This document shows, piece by piece, positions 27,072-35,299 of a stretch of DNA of 64,000 nucleotides. Location: the NCBI GenBank assembly GCA_902801765.1, contig CADCJO010000026.1, positions 1 through 64,000 on the forward strand, given 5' to 3'. Below the pieces are notes generated by a model. It worked only from the letters and a program-made list of their open reading frames with translations, was not told the origin of the DNA and made no database searches. The position numbers were made by a program, and so were the translations under genes. Source of the DNA: an uncultured Eubacteriales bacterium (GTDB lineage Bacteria > Bacillota > Clostridia > Christensenellales > Aristaeellaceae). Each line of letters starts with the position of its first letter. Position 1 is the first letter of the stretch.

Positions 27072-27483
27072 ACAACGGGGCGAGGGCCTGTGCGGCCCTC
27101 GTGCACCTGCACCAGGAGATTTCATCTCCTGGACCTCAATAGCGGAAGCAGCTTGTTTGGATAAACCAACTTGGTTCCCGCTGTTGTGTGGAGGAACGCG
27201 GAAGCCCGGCTTCGTGCCATGGTGCTTCTGGCCCGGCGGCGAAGCCGCCAACCCGGATGCTTTGCATCCGGGGAAAGCCAGGGAATCATCCGTAGGGGAA
27301 AGTTTACTTTCCCCTACGGATTTTCCCAGGCTTTCTTGGGCCAGAAGCCCTCAAACTTTTCGTACCCCCAGCGCAGCAGGCGGAGCTTGTCTGCTTATCC
27401 CAACGATGTTCATTCGCCAGTTGCGGGTCCAGGGTCCTCAGGACCCTGGTTGGGGCCTGGGGCGAATAGCCCCAGCGTTTCCT
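27072..27483 (+). repeat. Modular structured repeat, family S copy B (fullest central module)
   Basis: A chain of hairpins: GGGCCTGTGCGGCCC; CCAGGAGATTTCATCTCCTGG by its arms CCAGGAGAT/ATCTCCTGG; GGCGGCGAAGCCGCC; CCGGATGCTTTGCATCCGG; GGGGAAAGTTTACTTTCCCC; GGGCTTCTGGCCC-like; CCAGGGTCC/GGACCCTGG; CTGGGGCGAATAGCCCCAG. It ends CAGCGTTTCC and occupies most of the 540-base gap between etfB and livF. No coding capacity or T-run terminator was seen. Confidence 0.88.
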
Positions 27484-27561
27484 TTCGTGATTCAGAATGC
27501 ACTTTCATTGCTTATAAACCAATGCCTTCCCCGGCAGGGAAGGCAAAAATGACATAATCAA

Positions 27562-28290
27562 TTACGACCCCAAATACGCCTTCTGCACCGCGTCGTTGTG
27601 CAGCAGCTCCTGGGCGGGGCCCTGCATGGTGATCACGCCGGTTTCCATCACATAGGCGCGATCGGCCACGGCCAGGGCCATTTGGGCGTTCTGCTCCACC
27701 AGCAGGATGGTAGCGCCAGATTGATGCAGCTCGGTAATGATATCGAAAATCTGCTCCACCAAAATGGGGGCCAGGCCCATGGAGGGCTCGTCCAGCATCA
27801 GCAGCTTGGGCCGGGACATGAGCGCCCGGGCCATGGCCAGCATCTGCTGTTCGCCGCCGGAGAGCGTGCCGGCGATCTGCCGTTCACGTTCCTTGAGGCG
27901 CGGGAAGCGCTGGAACATTTCGTCCAGCGACGCAGGGATTTCGGCGGGGTCGCGGCTGTACGCGCCCATTTCCAGATTTTCCTTCACCGTCATCTGCTGG
28001 AAAATGCGCCGTCCTTCGGGGCAAAGACTCAGGCCCTTGGGGACGATCTTGGACGCGCCCAGGCCGTTCAGCACCGCGCCGTGCAGCTCGACGGTTCCCT
28101 GTCGGGGTTTCAGCAGGCCGGCAATGGTATTCAGGGTGGTGGACTTGCCCGCGCCGTTGGCGCCAATCAGGGTCACGATCTCGTTTTCATGCACTTCCAG
28201 GGAAATCCCCTTGATGGCGTGGATGGCCCCGTAATACACATGCAGGTCGTTGACCCGCAGAAGGGGAGCAGCGGTTTGAACTTCGCTCAT
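27562..28290 (-). CDS. livF: Branched-chain amino-acid ABC transporter ATPase LivF
   Basis: The 242-residue ABC ATPase has Walker A GANGAGKST, signature LSGGEQQML, Walker B LLMLDEPSMGL and the LivF-specific GLSLCPEGRRIFQQMTVKENL. It pairs with LivG to drive the LivHM channel. ATG 28290 follows GGAGGG and overlaps the livG stop (ATGA). Last gene of the liv operon. Confidence 0.94.
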   Translation of the reverse strand: MSEVQTAAPLLRVNDLHVYYGAIHAIKGISLEVHENEIVTLIGANGAGKSTTLNTIAGLLKPRQGTVELHGAVLNGLGASKIVPKGLSLCPEGRRIFQQMTVKENLEMGAYSRDPAEIPASLDEMFQRFPRLKERERQIAGTLSGGEQQMLAMARALMSRPKLLMLDEPSMGLAPILVEQIFDIITELHQSGATILLVEQNAQMALAVADRAYVMETGVITMQGPAQELLHNDAVQKAYLGS

Positions 28291-29147
28291 GCCTGTCCCT
28301 CCTTCTTTTTGCCCAGATAGGCTTCGATGACCACGGGGTTCTGTTGAATCTCGGTGGCGGTGCCCTTGGCGATGACGCGGCCGAAGTTCAGCACGCAGAT
28401 ACCTTCGCACACGCCCATGACCAGGTTCATGTCATGCTCGATCAGCAGGATGGCGATCTGGAACTGGTCGCGGATCTTGGCGATGTTCTCCATCAGCTCT
28501 TCGGTCTCATGGGGATTCATGCCCGCCGCGGGCTCGTCCAGCAGCAGCAGCTTGGGGTTGGTCGCCAGCGCGCGCACGATTTCAAGCCTCCGCTGCACGC
28601 CGTAGGGCAGGCTGCCCGCCCGCTCGTCGGCCAGGTTTTCCATGCCGAAGATATGCAGCAGCTCCAGGGCCTTTTCGTGCTGCCGGTTTTCCTGAATCCA
28701 GTAGCGGGGCAGGCGCAGGATGCCGCTGAACATATCGTACTTGATGTTGTTGTGCAGGCCGATCCGCACGTTTTCCTCCACCGTCATGTTGTCGAACAGG
28801 CGGATGTTCTGGAACGTGCGGGCAATGCCCAGCTTGGACGCCTGGGCGATGCCCAGGCCATGCAGGTCGCGGCCATTGATCAGGGTCGCGCCGCTGGTGG
28901 GCTCGTACACCTTCGTAATCAGATTAAAAACGGTGGTTTTTCCGGCTCCGTTCGGGCCGATCAGCCCGGCAATTTCGGTTCTGCCGATGGTCAGGTTGAA
29001 GTCGTCCACGGCTTTCAGGCCGCCGAACTCGATACCCAGGTGCCGCGTTTCCAATACGGGAATGTCGTTGATGTCGCGCTCGGGCACGATGCTGTTGGTG
29101 GGCACGGGCACCATTTTGGTGCTGGAATGATGCTTTTGCTGGCTCAT
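28287..29147 (-). CDS. livG: Branched-chain amino-acid ABC transporter ATPase LivG
   Basis: The 286-residue ABC ATPase has Walker A GPNGAGKTT, the LivG hallmark GIARTFQNIRLF, Walker B KLLLLDEPAAGMNP and the H-loop LLIEHDMNLVM. The N-terminal 30 residues (poly-His/Ser then RDINDIPVL) are longer than usual. The ATG has GGGAGGTG 7 bases upstream and overlaps the livM stop by four bases. Confidence 0.94.
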   Translation of the reverse strand: MSQQKHHSSTKMVPVPTNSIVPERDINDIPVLETRHLGIEFGGLKAVDDFNLTIGRTEIAGLIGPNGAGKTTVFNLITKVYEPTSGATLINGRDLHGLGIAQASKLGIARTFQNIRLFDNMTVEENVRIGLHNNIKYDMFSGILRLPRYWIQENRQHEKALELLHIFGMENLADERAGSLPYGVQRRLEIVRALATNPKLLLLDEPAAGMNPHETEELMENIAKIRDQFQIAILLIEHDMNLVMGVCEGICVLNFGRVIAKGTATEIQQNPVVIEAYLGKKKEGQA

Positions 29148-30211
29148 TGCGCGTCACCTCCCGTGGTTTCCTTGCGCTTGAAAGGCGCGATCAGCCGGTT
29201 CAGGAAGGAGCGGATGGTGGGGTTGTTGGTGAAGATCATCACCAGGATCAGCACCACCGCGTAAACCAGCATGCGGTAGTCCGCGAAGGCGCGCAGCATT
29301 TCGGGCAGGATGGTCAGCAGGGTGGCGGAAATGACGCTGCCCAGCACGTTGCCAAGGCCGCCCAATACCACGAACACCAGCACGTTGATACTCTGGTTGA
29401 AGGTGAACTGAGTGGGAACGACGGTGGAGGAGTTCAGCCCGTACAGCGCCCCGGCCATGCCCGCCAGCACGGCGGCGGTAACAAAGGCCATCATCTTGTA
29501 CTTGGTCACGTTCACGCCCATGGACTCGGCGGCGATGCGGTTGTCGCGGCAGGCCTTGATGGCCCGGCCCGCCCGGGAATTGACCAGGTTCAGCACCACC
29601 ACCAGGGTAATCAAAACGAGAATGAACCCGGCGGTAAAGGTGGAGATGGGCTTGATTTTGACCGCACCCTTGGCCCCATCCACCAGCATGGTGATGCCCT
29701 CGGGCAGCTTCTTGTTCAGGAAGGAGCCGTACAGCCGCCCGTCCCCCGTGCCGATGTACAGCACGTTCACCAGGTTGCGGATGATTTCGCCGAAGGCCAG
29801 CGTCACGATGGCCAGGTAGTCGCCCCGCAATCTCAGTACGGGAATGCCGATCAGCGCCCCGACGATGCCCGCCAGCAGGCCCCCCGCCACGATGGCGATG
29901 ACCAGCCGCAGGGTGGGGTCCTGAATGTCATACACGTGCATCAGCAGGCCGCTAACCACCGCGCCGGTGTACGCGCCGACGCTCATAAACCCGGCGTGGC
30001 CCAGGGACAGTTCTCCCGAAATGCCGATCACCAGGTTCAGGGACACCGCCATCACGATCCAGCAGCAGATGGGCACCAGCTGGCCTTTCAGGGAGCGGGT
30101 GATGGTCTTGTTGGCGATCATGGACTGGAGAATCAGGAACGCCCCGATCACCAGCGCGAAGGTGACGATATTGTAAATGAGCTTGTTGCGCTTGGCCTTT
30201 GTCAGTTTCAT
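29144..30211 (-). CDS. livM: Branched-chain amino-acid ABC transporter permease LivM
   Basis: The 355-residue membrane protein has about ten hydrophobic segments and the LivM signatures GELSLGHAGFMSVGAYTGA near the N-terminus and RAIKACRDNRIAAESMGVNV, the coupling-helix region. It starts four bases after the livH stop, so coupling is likely although its ribosome site (GGTGTGACGG) is weak. Confidence 0.93.
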   Translation of the reverse strand: MKLTKAKRNKLIYNIVTFALVIGAFLILQSMIANKTITRSLKGQLVPICCWIVMAVSLNLVIGISGELSLGHAGFMSVGAYTGAVVSGLLMHVYDIQDPTLRLVIAIVAGGLLAGIVGALIGIPVLRLRGDYLAIVTLAFGEIIRNLVNVLYIGTGDGRLYGSFLNKKLPEGITMLVDGAKGAVKIKPISTFTAGFILVLITLVVVLNLVNSRAGRAIKACRDNRIAAESMGVNVTKYKMMAFVTAAVLAGMAGALYGLNSSTVVPTQFTFNQSINVLVFVVLGGLGNVLGSVISATLLTILPEMLRAFADYRMLVYAVVLILVMIFTNNPTIRSFLNRLIAPFKRKETTGGDAQ

Positions 30212-30215
30212 ACCG

Positions 30216-31094
30216 TCACACCTTCTCTCTCACCGGCTTGCCCAGCAGTCCGGAGGGCTTCACCAGCAGCACCACGATCAGGACGGCAAACACGATGGCA
30301 TCCCCCAGCTCGGTGGAGATATACGCCTTGCCGAAAATCTCGATCACGCCCAGCAGCACGCCGCCCAGCATGGCCCCGGGAATCGACCCGATGCCGCCGA
30401 ACACGGCCGCGGTGAACGCCTTGATGCCAGGCATGGAGCCGGTGGTGGGCTGCAAAATGGGATAGGACGAGCACAGCAGCACGCCCGCAATCGCCGCCAG
30501 CGCGGAGCCGATGGCGAAGGTCACGGAGATCGTGCGGTTCACGTTGATGCCCATCAGCTCCGCCGCGCCCCGGTCCTCGCTGACGCAGCGCATGGCCTTG
30601 CCCATCTTGGTCTTCGCCGTGAACAGCGTCAGCGCGATCATAATGACCACGTTGGCCAGGATGGTATAAATGGTGGCGCTGGAAACGTTCAGCCCGCCGA
30701 TATGCAGGATGGAGCTGTTGATGAACGTGCGGGGGAAGGACTTGGGATTCGCCCCCCAGATCATCAGCGCCACATTCTGCAGCAGGTAGCTCATGCCGAT
30801 GGCTGTAATCAGCACCGCCAGGCTGGCCGCCTGCCGCAGCGGACGGTACGCCAGCCCCTCGATTGTGATGCCCAAGACGGTGCACACCACCATCGCAGCC
30901 AAAATTGCCACGATGGGCGGCAGGCCCCAGTATTGCAGTCCGCAGAAAGCAATATACGCGCCCACCATGATCACGTCGCCGTGGGCGAAGTTCAGCATCT
31001 TGGCGATGCCGTACACCATCGTATACCCCAGCGCGATGATGGCGTAAATGCTGCCAAGGCTGAGCCCGTTCATCAGGTTATCCAGGAAAATCAT
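30216..31094 (-). CDS. livH: Branched-chain amino-acid ABC transporter permease LivH
   Basis: The 292-residue permease has about eight hydrophobic segments. LivH motifs include GLSLGSIYAIIALGYTMVYG, NFAHGDVIMVGAY and the coupling block GKAMRCVSEDRGAAELMGIN. ATG 31094 is preferred because the open frame upstream runs through palindrome copy 5. A 230-base gap with hairpins separates it from livJ, which fits lower expression than the binding protein. Confidence 0.93.
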   Translation of the reverse strand: MIFLDNLMNGLSLGSIYAIIALGYTMVYGIAKMLNFAHGDVIMVGAYIAFCGLQYWGLPPIVAILAAMVVCTVLGITIEGLAYRPLRQAASLAVLITAIGMSYLLQNVALMIWGANPKSFPRTFINSSILHIGGLNVSSATIYTILANVVIMIALTLFTAKTKMGKAMRCVSEDRGAAELMGINVNRTISVTFAIGSALAAIAGVLLCSSYPILQPTTGSMPGIKAFTAAVFGGIGSIPGAMLGGVLLGVIEIFGKAYISTELGDAIVFAVLIVVLLVKPSGLLGKPVREKV

Positions 31095-31124
31095 TTTACC
31101 GCATCCCCCGATATGAGTTTTTTC

Positions 31125-31197
31125 TGGGGGGAACCGCTCTTTGGAGGCCAAAGAGCGGTTCCCCCCAGACCCCCTTCCGAGAAAGCCATAAGGGGGT
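31125..31197. repeat. Palindromic repeat, family P copy 5, with companion hairpin
   Basis: 21-bp perfect arms at 31125-31145 and 31149-31169 (core GGGGGGAACCGCTCTTTGG). The abutting companion hairpin CCCCCTT...AAGGGGG lies at 31170-31197. It sits in the livJ-livH gap. Confidence 0.9.
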
Positions 31198-31260
31198 ATA
31201 ATACATCCTTGGTTCCTATTTGTAGGAAAAAAGATTGCTGAATTAAACGAAAAGGCGGAA

Positions 31261-31281
31261 CTGGCCCGAAAACCGGGCCAG
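31261..31281 (-). terminator. Partial terminator/attenuator between livJ and livH
   Basis: An 8-bp GC stem (CTGGCCCG/CGGGCCAG) with a 5-base loop and only a short downstream T stretch on the minus strand. It probably lets part of the livJ transcripts stop here. Confidence 0.5.
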
Positions 31282-31326
31282 CCCGCTGTCATTCACAAAT
31301 CGGAATGAATCAATACGCGTATAGGA

Positions 31327-32454
31327 TTATTCAAACACGTATTCGCCGTTGACGATGGTAGCGGCCATAGGCGTCTTGGTAACAGCGCCGGTTTCGTCCC
31401 AGGTCATGGAGCCGGTGATGCCGTCCACGGTGATTTCCTGAATGGCGGCGATCAGCAGGTCGCAGGCTTCCTCGGCGCTCATTTCGCTGGTGATGCCGGC
31501 CTTTTCGGCAGCGGCCACCAGGATGTAGATGCCGTCGTAAGCGTCCGCCGCGAACTGGATCGGGATCTCGTTGTAAGCGGCCTGATACTTGGTGACGAAG
31601 TTGACCACCTTTTCATCGGTGGAGGTGGCTACGAAGGGGGTCAGCAGCATGACGCCTTCGGCCAGGCTGGTGTCGAAGCCTTCCACGCTCAGGATGCCGT
31701 CCATGCCGTCCACGCCGAAGAAGATGGGCTTGTAGGCCTTGTCAGCGGCAGTCTTGAGAATCAGGGAAGCGGGGGTGTAATAGATGGGCAGGAACACGAT
31801 TTCCGCGCCCGCGTTCTGAGCGTCGGCCACCTGAACGGTGAAGTCGGTGGTTTCATCGGTGAAGGTGGTTTCGGACACGATTTCCAGGCCCAGCTCCTGG
31901 GCGGTGGGCACGAAGGTGTCGCGGATACCGGTGGAGTACACGTCAGCGTTGTTATAGATCACGGCGATCTTCTGGCCCAGCTTGTGCTCGGCGATGTACT
32001 GCGCGGAAGCCTTGCCCTGGTTGGGGTCGGTGAAGCAGATCTGGAACACGTTGTCCTTGTCCTCGATGACTGCGGTGGAGGAAGCGGAGGGGGTCAGGAA
32101 GAACACGCGGTCGGTGTAGCCCTGAGCGCCCGCGGCTTCGCAGGGCTTGGAGGTGGTAGTGCCCAGAATCATCTGCGCACCGGCGTCCAACGCGGCGTTG
32201 TAGGCGTTGATAACCTTTTCCACGTTGTGCTCGTCGTCTTCGTTGATCAGTTCGATCTTGTACTTGCCGCCCGCTTCGTTGATTTCAGCGGCGGCAACTT
32301 CCGCGCCGTGCAGGGTCGCCAGGCCGTACAGGGCAGCCGCACCGGTGGTGGGGCCGATATGGGCGATCTTGAGAGTAATCGCGTCTTCCGCAACGACGGA
32401 GGCGACACTCAGCAGCATGGCAAGCGCCATCATAAGAGCAACCAGTTTCTTCAT
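31327..32454 (-). CDS. livJ: Branched-chain amino-acid ABC transporter substrate-binding protein LivJ
   Basis: The 375-residue secreted binding protein has a signal peptide (MKKLVALMMALAMLLSV...VVAED) and the type I periplasmic-binding fold of the Leu/Ile/Val family: IAHIGPTTGAAALYG, GAEVAAAEINEAGG, MILGTTTSKPCEAAG. No clear lipobox Cys is seen, which is unusual for a Gram-positive binding protein. ATG 32454 follows AAGGAGG. Confidence 0.93.
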   Translation of the reverse strand: MKKLVALMMALAMLLSVASVVAEDAITLKIAHIGPTTGAAALYGLATLHGAEVAAAEINEAGGKYKIELINEDDEHNVEKVINAYNAALDAGAQMILGTTTSKPCEAAGAQGYTDRVFFLTPSASSTAVIEDKDNVFQICFTDPNQGKASAQYIAEHKLGQKIAVIYNNADVYSTGIRDTFVPTAQELGLEIVSETTFTDETTDFTVQVADAQNAGAEIVFLPIYYTPASLILKTAADKAYKPIFFGVDGMDGILSVEGFDTSLAEGVMLLTPFVATSTDEKVVNFVTKYQAAYNEIPIQFAADAYDGIYILVAAAEKAGITSEMSAEEACDLLIAAIQEITVDGITGSMTWDETGAVTKTPMAATIVNGEYVFE

Positions 32455-32533
32455 AACGAAAATACCTCCTTGCAAAACTTTCGGCGGGTGGGAAAACGTT
32501 CACGTTTCCTCCCGGAGAAATCATGTATGCCTT

Positions 32534-32562
32534 ATTATAAGAAAAAACCCCTTGTACCGCAA
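32534..32562 (-). promoter_or_regulatory. Promoter of the liv operon overlapping a terminator
   Basis: On the minus strand TTGCGG (32562-32557), 17 bases, TATAAT (32539-32534). The -35 and spacer are the stem and T run of the preceding terminator. Confidence 0.5.
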
Positions 32563-32567
32563 GGGGG
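32542..32567 (-). terminator. Terminator of the ABC exporter operon
   Basis: On the minus strand CCCCTTG and CAAGGGG pair around a 5-base loop and are followed by six T. Confidence 0.88.
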
Positions 32568-32694
32568 AAAAGTGTCTTTTCGGTGTACTTTTCGGGAAAA
32601 AAATACAGTTTTCGATCGGATTTTCATTCTTCCTGAAAACGGCCGCAGCGTGCACTTCCGCTGCGGCTGTTCGCTGCTGTGGAGTTATTCCAGG

Positions 32695-34362
32695 TCAGCC
32701 CTGGCAATAATACTTTTCCGCGGTTTTCATGAGGTGAATATGCAGCAGAGCATCGCAGATCAGGAGCACCGCGGCCATGATAAAGAAATAGGGGATCATG
32801 GCGATTTCCCAGCGGAACACCAGGAAATAGGTCAGCACGCCCAGGGCGATCAGGAGAGCCCAGCCCACGAACATGCTGATGGCCGCGCCGAAGTTCTGCT
32901 TCATGGCTTCCTGTTCCGTCACCCAATCCAGCTTGGGATGCTTGATGTCCCGGGCCAGGCAGAAGCAGGACGTCGCGTAGGTGTACAAGGCGCAGAGGAC
33001 GAACGCCAGCGCCGCGTGGAGCGCCACCTGGGGCAGCAGCACCGCGATAGCGACCGCTCCCACCAGCACGCCCGCAATGGACAGGGCATAGCCCACCGTC
33101 AGTTTGGACAGGATGATGGTTTTCGCGGATACCGGCAGGGCGTTCATGAAGTCGTGGCCCTTGCCTTCACGGGACACGGCGGTGGACAGCGCGGGGTTCA
33201 GGCCTGCCATGTAGGCCATCACGGCGGTCACGATGGGCAGAATCCAGTCCGTGTTGATCTGGGACAGCAATGCATTCACGCTTTCGCCCTCGTTGGTGAT
33301 GGAGCGCTGGAACACAAAGTACATCATCACCACCATGAACGCGGGCATAAACGCCGTGGGGAAGCTGTTGGTCGCGTAGGAGGGCACCCGCAGAAGCTGC
33401 TTGAATTCCCGCAGGCACAGCGCCTTGAAGGCGGAACCGCCCGCGAAGGAGGCATTCTTCGTGCCGCCCTTTTTACGGGTTTCTGTGGGGGTTTCGCTTT
33501 GCAGCAGGCTCAGCTTCTGATACCAGAATCCAATGGCCCACACCGCCAGCGCCATGGCCGCGGCGCTCACCGCCAGGAACAGCGCCAGCTGGCCCCAGTC
33601 GCCGATGATGCCCTTGGCGGCCCATCCGGCAGGCGGGAAGGCGCGGGTCACGGCTGTGATGCGGGCGGTGTTGCTCTCCACCAATTGCTGCACCAGCTCG
33701 GTGCTTTCGCCGCCGCCGCTGACCGCGCCCATGTTGAAGGCCAGGAACATATACGCCGCCAGGAACACGATGCCGCTGACAGTGGCGATGGTGTCCCGGT
33801 GTTTCCACAGCGCGGAGAAGCGGATGAGCAGCGTGGATACAAAGGCGATGATCACGATGGGCAGCACCGGCGCGCCCAGCGCCACCAGCAGCGCCCGGAG
33901 GTAGAACAGCGGGTCAACGCCCACCTTGATGCCGTACAGGATGGCGGCAGGCAGCACGATGATCAGGCTGAACCCCACCTCGCTGATCCACACCTGGCAG
34001 AGCTTCGCGGACAATACTGTGCGGGGCCGTACCGGCAGGGCAGCGATGAACGCTGCGTCCCGGCCAAAGTACAGGGAGCTCATAATGAAGAAGAAGCTCA
34101 TCACCAGGGTGCCCAGCATGGCCAAGGTCACCGCCATGGACAGCAGCAGGTCGGGCATCCCCATCTTGATCAGCACGTCCAGGATGGTTTTCTCCATGAA
34201 GTACAGGAACACCGCCAGGTAAATCACTAGCACGATCACGCCGAGAATTTTGAACACGGAACGACCCCGGTTGTTTTTGAATTCCGCTTTCAGGTTTTTC
34301 GGTTTCAGGTCGGCGTAGCGGGACAGCAATTGCAGCCGCAGCAGCGCGAAAAAGCTCGTCAT
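32695..34362 (-). CDS. ABC-2-type exporter permease
   Basis: The 555-residue membrane protein is in two halves of about six hydrophobic segments. Each half carries a permease-like loop (FFIMSSLYFGRDAAFIAALPVR and NPALSTAVSREGKGHDFMNALPVS), the repeat pattern of large efflux permeases in Firmicutes. The start ATG overlaps the ATPase stop (ATGA). The cargo is unknown; drug, peptide or lipid export are all possible. Confidence 0.82.
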   Translation of the reverse strand: MTSFFALLRLQLLSRYADLKPKNLKAEFKNNRGRSVFKILGVIVLVIYLAVFLYFMEKTILDVLIKMGMPDLLLSMAVTLAMLGTLVMSFFFIMSSLYFGRDAAFIAALPVRPRTVLSAKLCQVWISEVGFSLIIVLPAAILYGIKVGVDPLFYLRALLVALGAPVLPIVIIAFVSTLLIRFSALWKHRDTIATVSGIVFLAAYMFLAFNMGAVSGGGESTELVQQLVESNTARITAVTRAFPPAGWAAKGIIGDWGQLALFLAVSAAAMALAVWAIGFWYQKLSLLQSETPTETRKKGGTKNASFAGGSAFKALCLREFKQLLRVPSYATNSFPTAFMPAFMVVMMYFVFQRSITNEGESVNALLSQINTDWILPIVTAVMAYMAGLNPALSTAVSREGKGHDFMNALPVSAKTIILSKLTVGYALSIAGVLVGAVAIAVLLPQVALHAALAFVLCALYTYATSCFCLARDIKHPKLDWVTEQEAMKQNFGAAISMFVGWALLIALGVLTYFLVFRWEIAMIPYFFIMAAVLLICDALLHIHLMKTAEKYYCQG

Positions 34363-35096
34363 GCGTCCTCGCCTCCATCGTCGGTCAGCTCTAGGAACAG
34401 CTCTTCCAGGCTGGCCCCCACTTCGCCGGAGCGCAGCTCCTCCAGCGTGCCCTGGGCCACCAGCTTGCCGTGGGCAATCACGCCGATGCGGGTGCACAGC
34501 TTTTCGGCCACCTCCAGCACGTGGGTGGAGAAGAACACGGTGTTGCCCGCTTCGCAGTGGCGGATCATTTCCTCTTTCAGCAAATGCGCCGCCCGGGGGT
34601 CCAGGCCGCCAAGGGGTTCGTCCAGAATCCACACGGGAGGATTGTGGATCAGCGCGCCGATGACCACCAGCTTTTGCTTCATGCCCTTGGAATAGGAGCG
34701 GATCTGGTTGTTGATGGCGTCCTCGAGGGAGAAGATGTCCAGGTACTTTTCGATGTGCGCCTTGCGCTGGGCGGCGCCGACCTGATACACATCGGCCATG
34801 AAGTTCAGGTATTCCAGGCCGCTCAGGCGGTCGTACAGGTCGTTGCCGTCCGGCACAAAGCCGATCAGCCGCTGGGCCTCCAGGCGTTCCGACGCCAGGT
34901 CGTGCCCCGCCATGGTGATGCTGCCCTGGTCGGGCTTCAAAATACCGGTCATCATTTTGATGGTGGTGGTTTTGCCCGCGCCGTTGGGGCCGATGAAGCC
35001 GAACAGCTCGCCGCCGCTGACGTGCAGCGTCAGGTCGTCCACCGCCCGCTTTCCGTTCTTGGCATAGGTTTTGGTAATATGCTGCAAATCAATCAT
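34359..35096 (-). CDS. ABC transporter ATPase (exporter type)
   Basis: The 245-residue ATPase has Walker A GPNGAGKTTTIKMM, signature YSKGMKQKLVV, Walker B PPVWILDEPLGGLDP and the H-loop FFSTHVLE. The closest general type is the CcmA/NatA exporters. It is translationally coupled to the permease, which together make a two-gene exporter. GGAGGG precedes the ATG. Confidence 0.9.
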   Translation of the reverse strand: MIDLQHITKTYAKNGKRAVDDLTLHVSGGELFGFIGPNGAGKTTTIKMMTGILKPDQGSITMAGHDLASERLEAQRLIGFVPDGNDLYDRLSGLEYLNFMADVYQVGAAQRKAHIEKYLDIFSLEDAINNQIRSYSKGMKQKLVVIGALIHNPPVWILDEPLGGLDPRAAHLLKEEMIRHCEAGNTVFFSTHVLEVAEKLCTRIGVIAHGKLVAQGTLEELRSGEVGASLEELFLELTDDGGEDA

Positions 35097-35131
35097 AAAG
35101 GGTTTCCCTCCTAATGCTTGGATTTGTGCAT

Positions 35132-35160
35132 ATCATACCAGTATGGCGGAAAAATGACAA
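35132..35160 (-). promoter_or_regulatory. Promoter of the ABC exporter operon
   Basis: On the minus strand TTGTCA (35160-35155), 17 bases, TATGAT (35137-35132). Confidence 0.65.
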
Positions 35161-35299
35161 GAGGCTTTGCTCCAAAGATACAGTTTTGCGGCTCAAATGA
35201 CAACCTTCGAGCATCCAATTGGAAAACCATACCAGCGTAAACCCCGCCCTTTTCCGGGCATACTTTCCAAATGAAGAAACGCAAGGGAGGCGCGGACAG

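Noticed and set aside
27524..27544. Hairpin GCCTTCCC/GGGAAGGC after livF
   Set aside because: In the livF direction the T run lies before, not after, the stem, so it is not supported as the operon terminator.
31984..34230. 748-codon plus-strand frame across livJ and the ABC permease
   Set aside because: It spans two unrelated minus-strand genes and their intergenic terminator; no domain or ribosome site.
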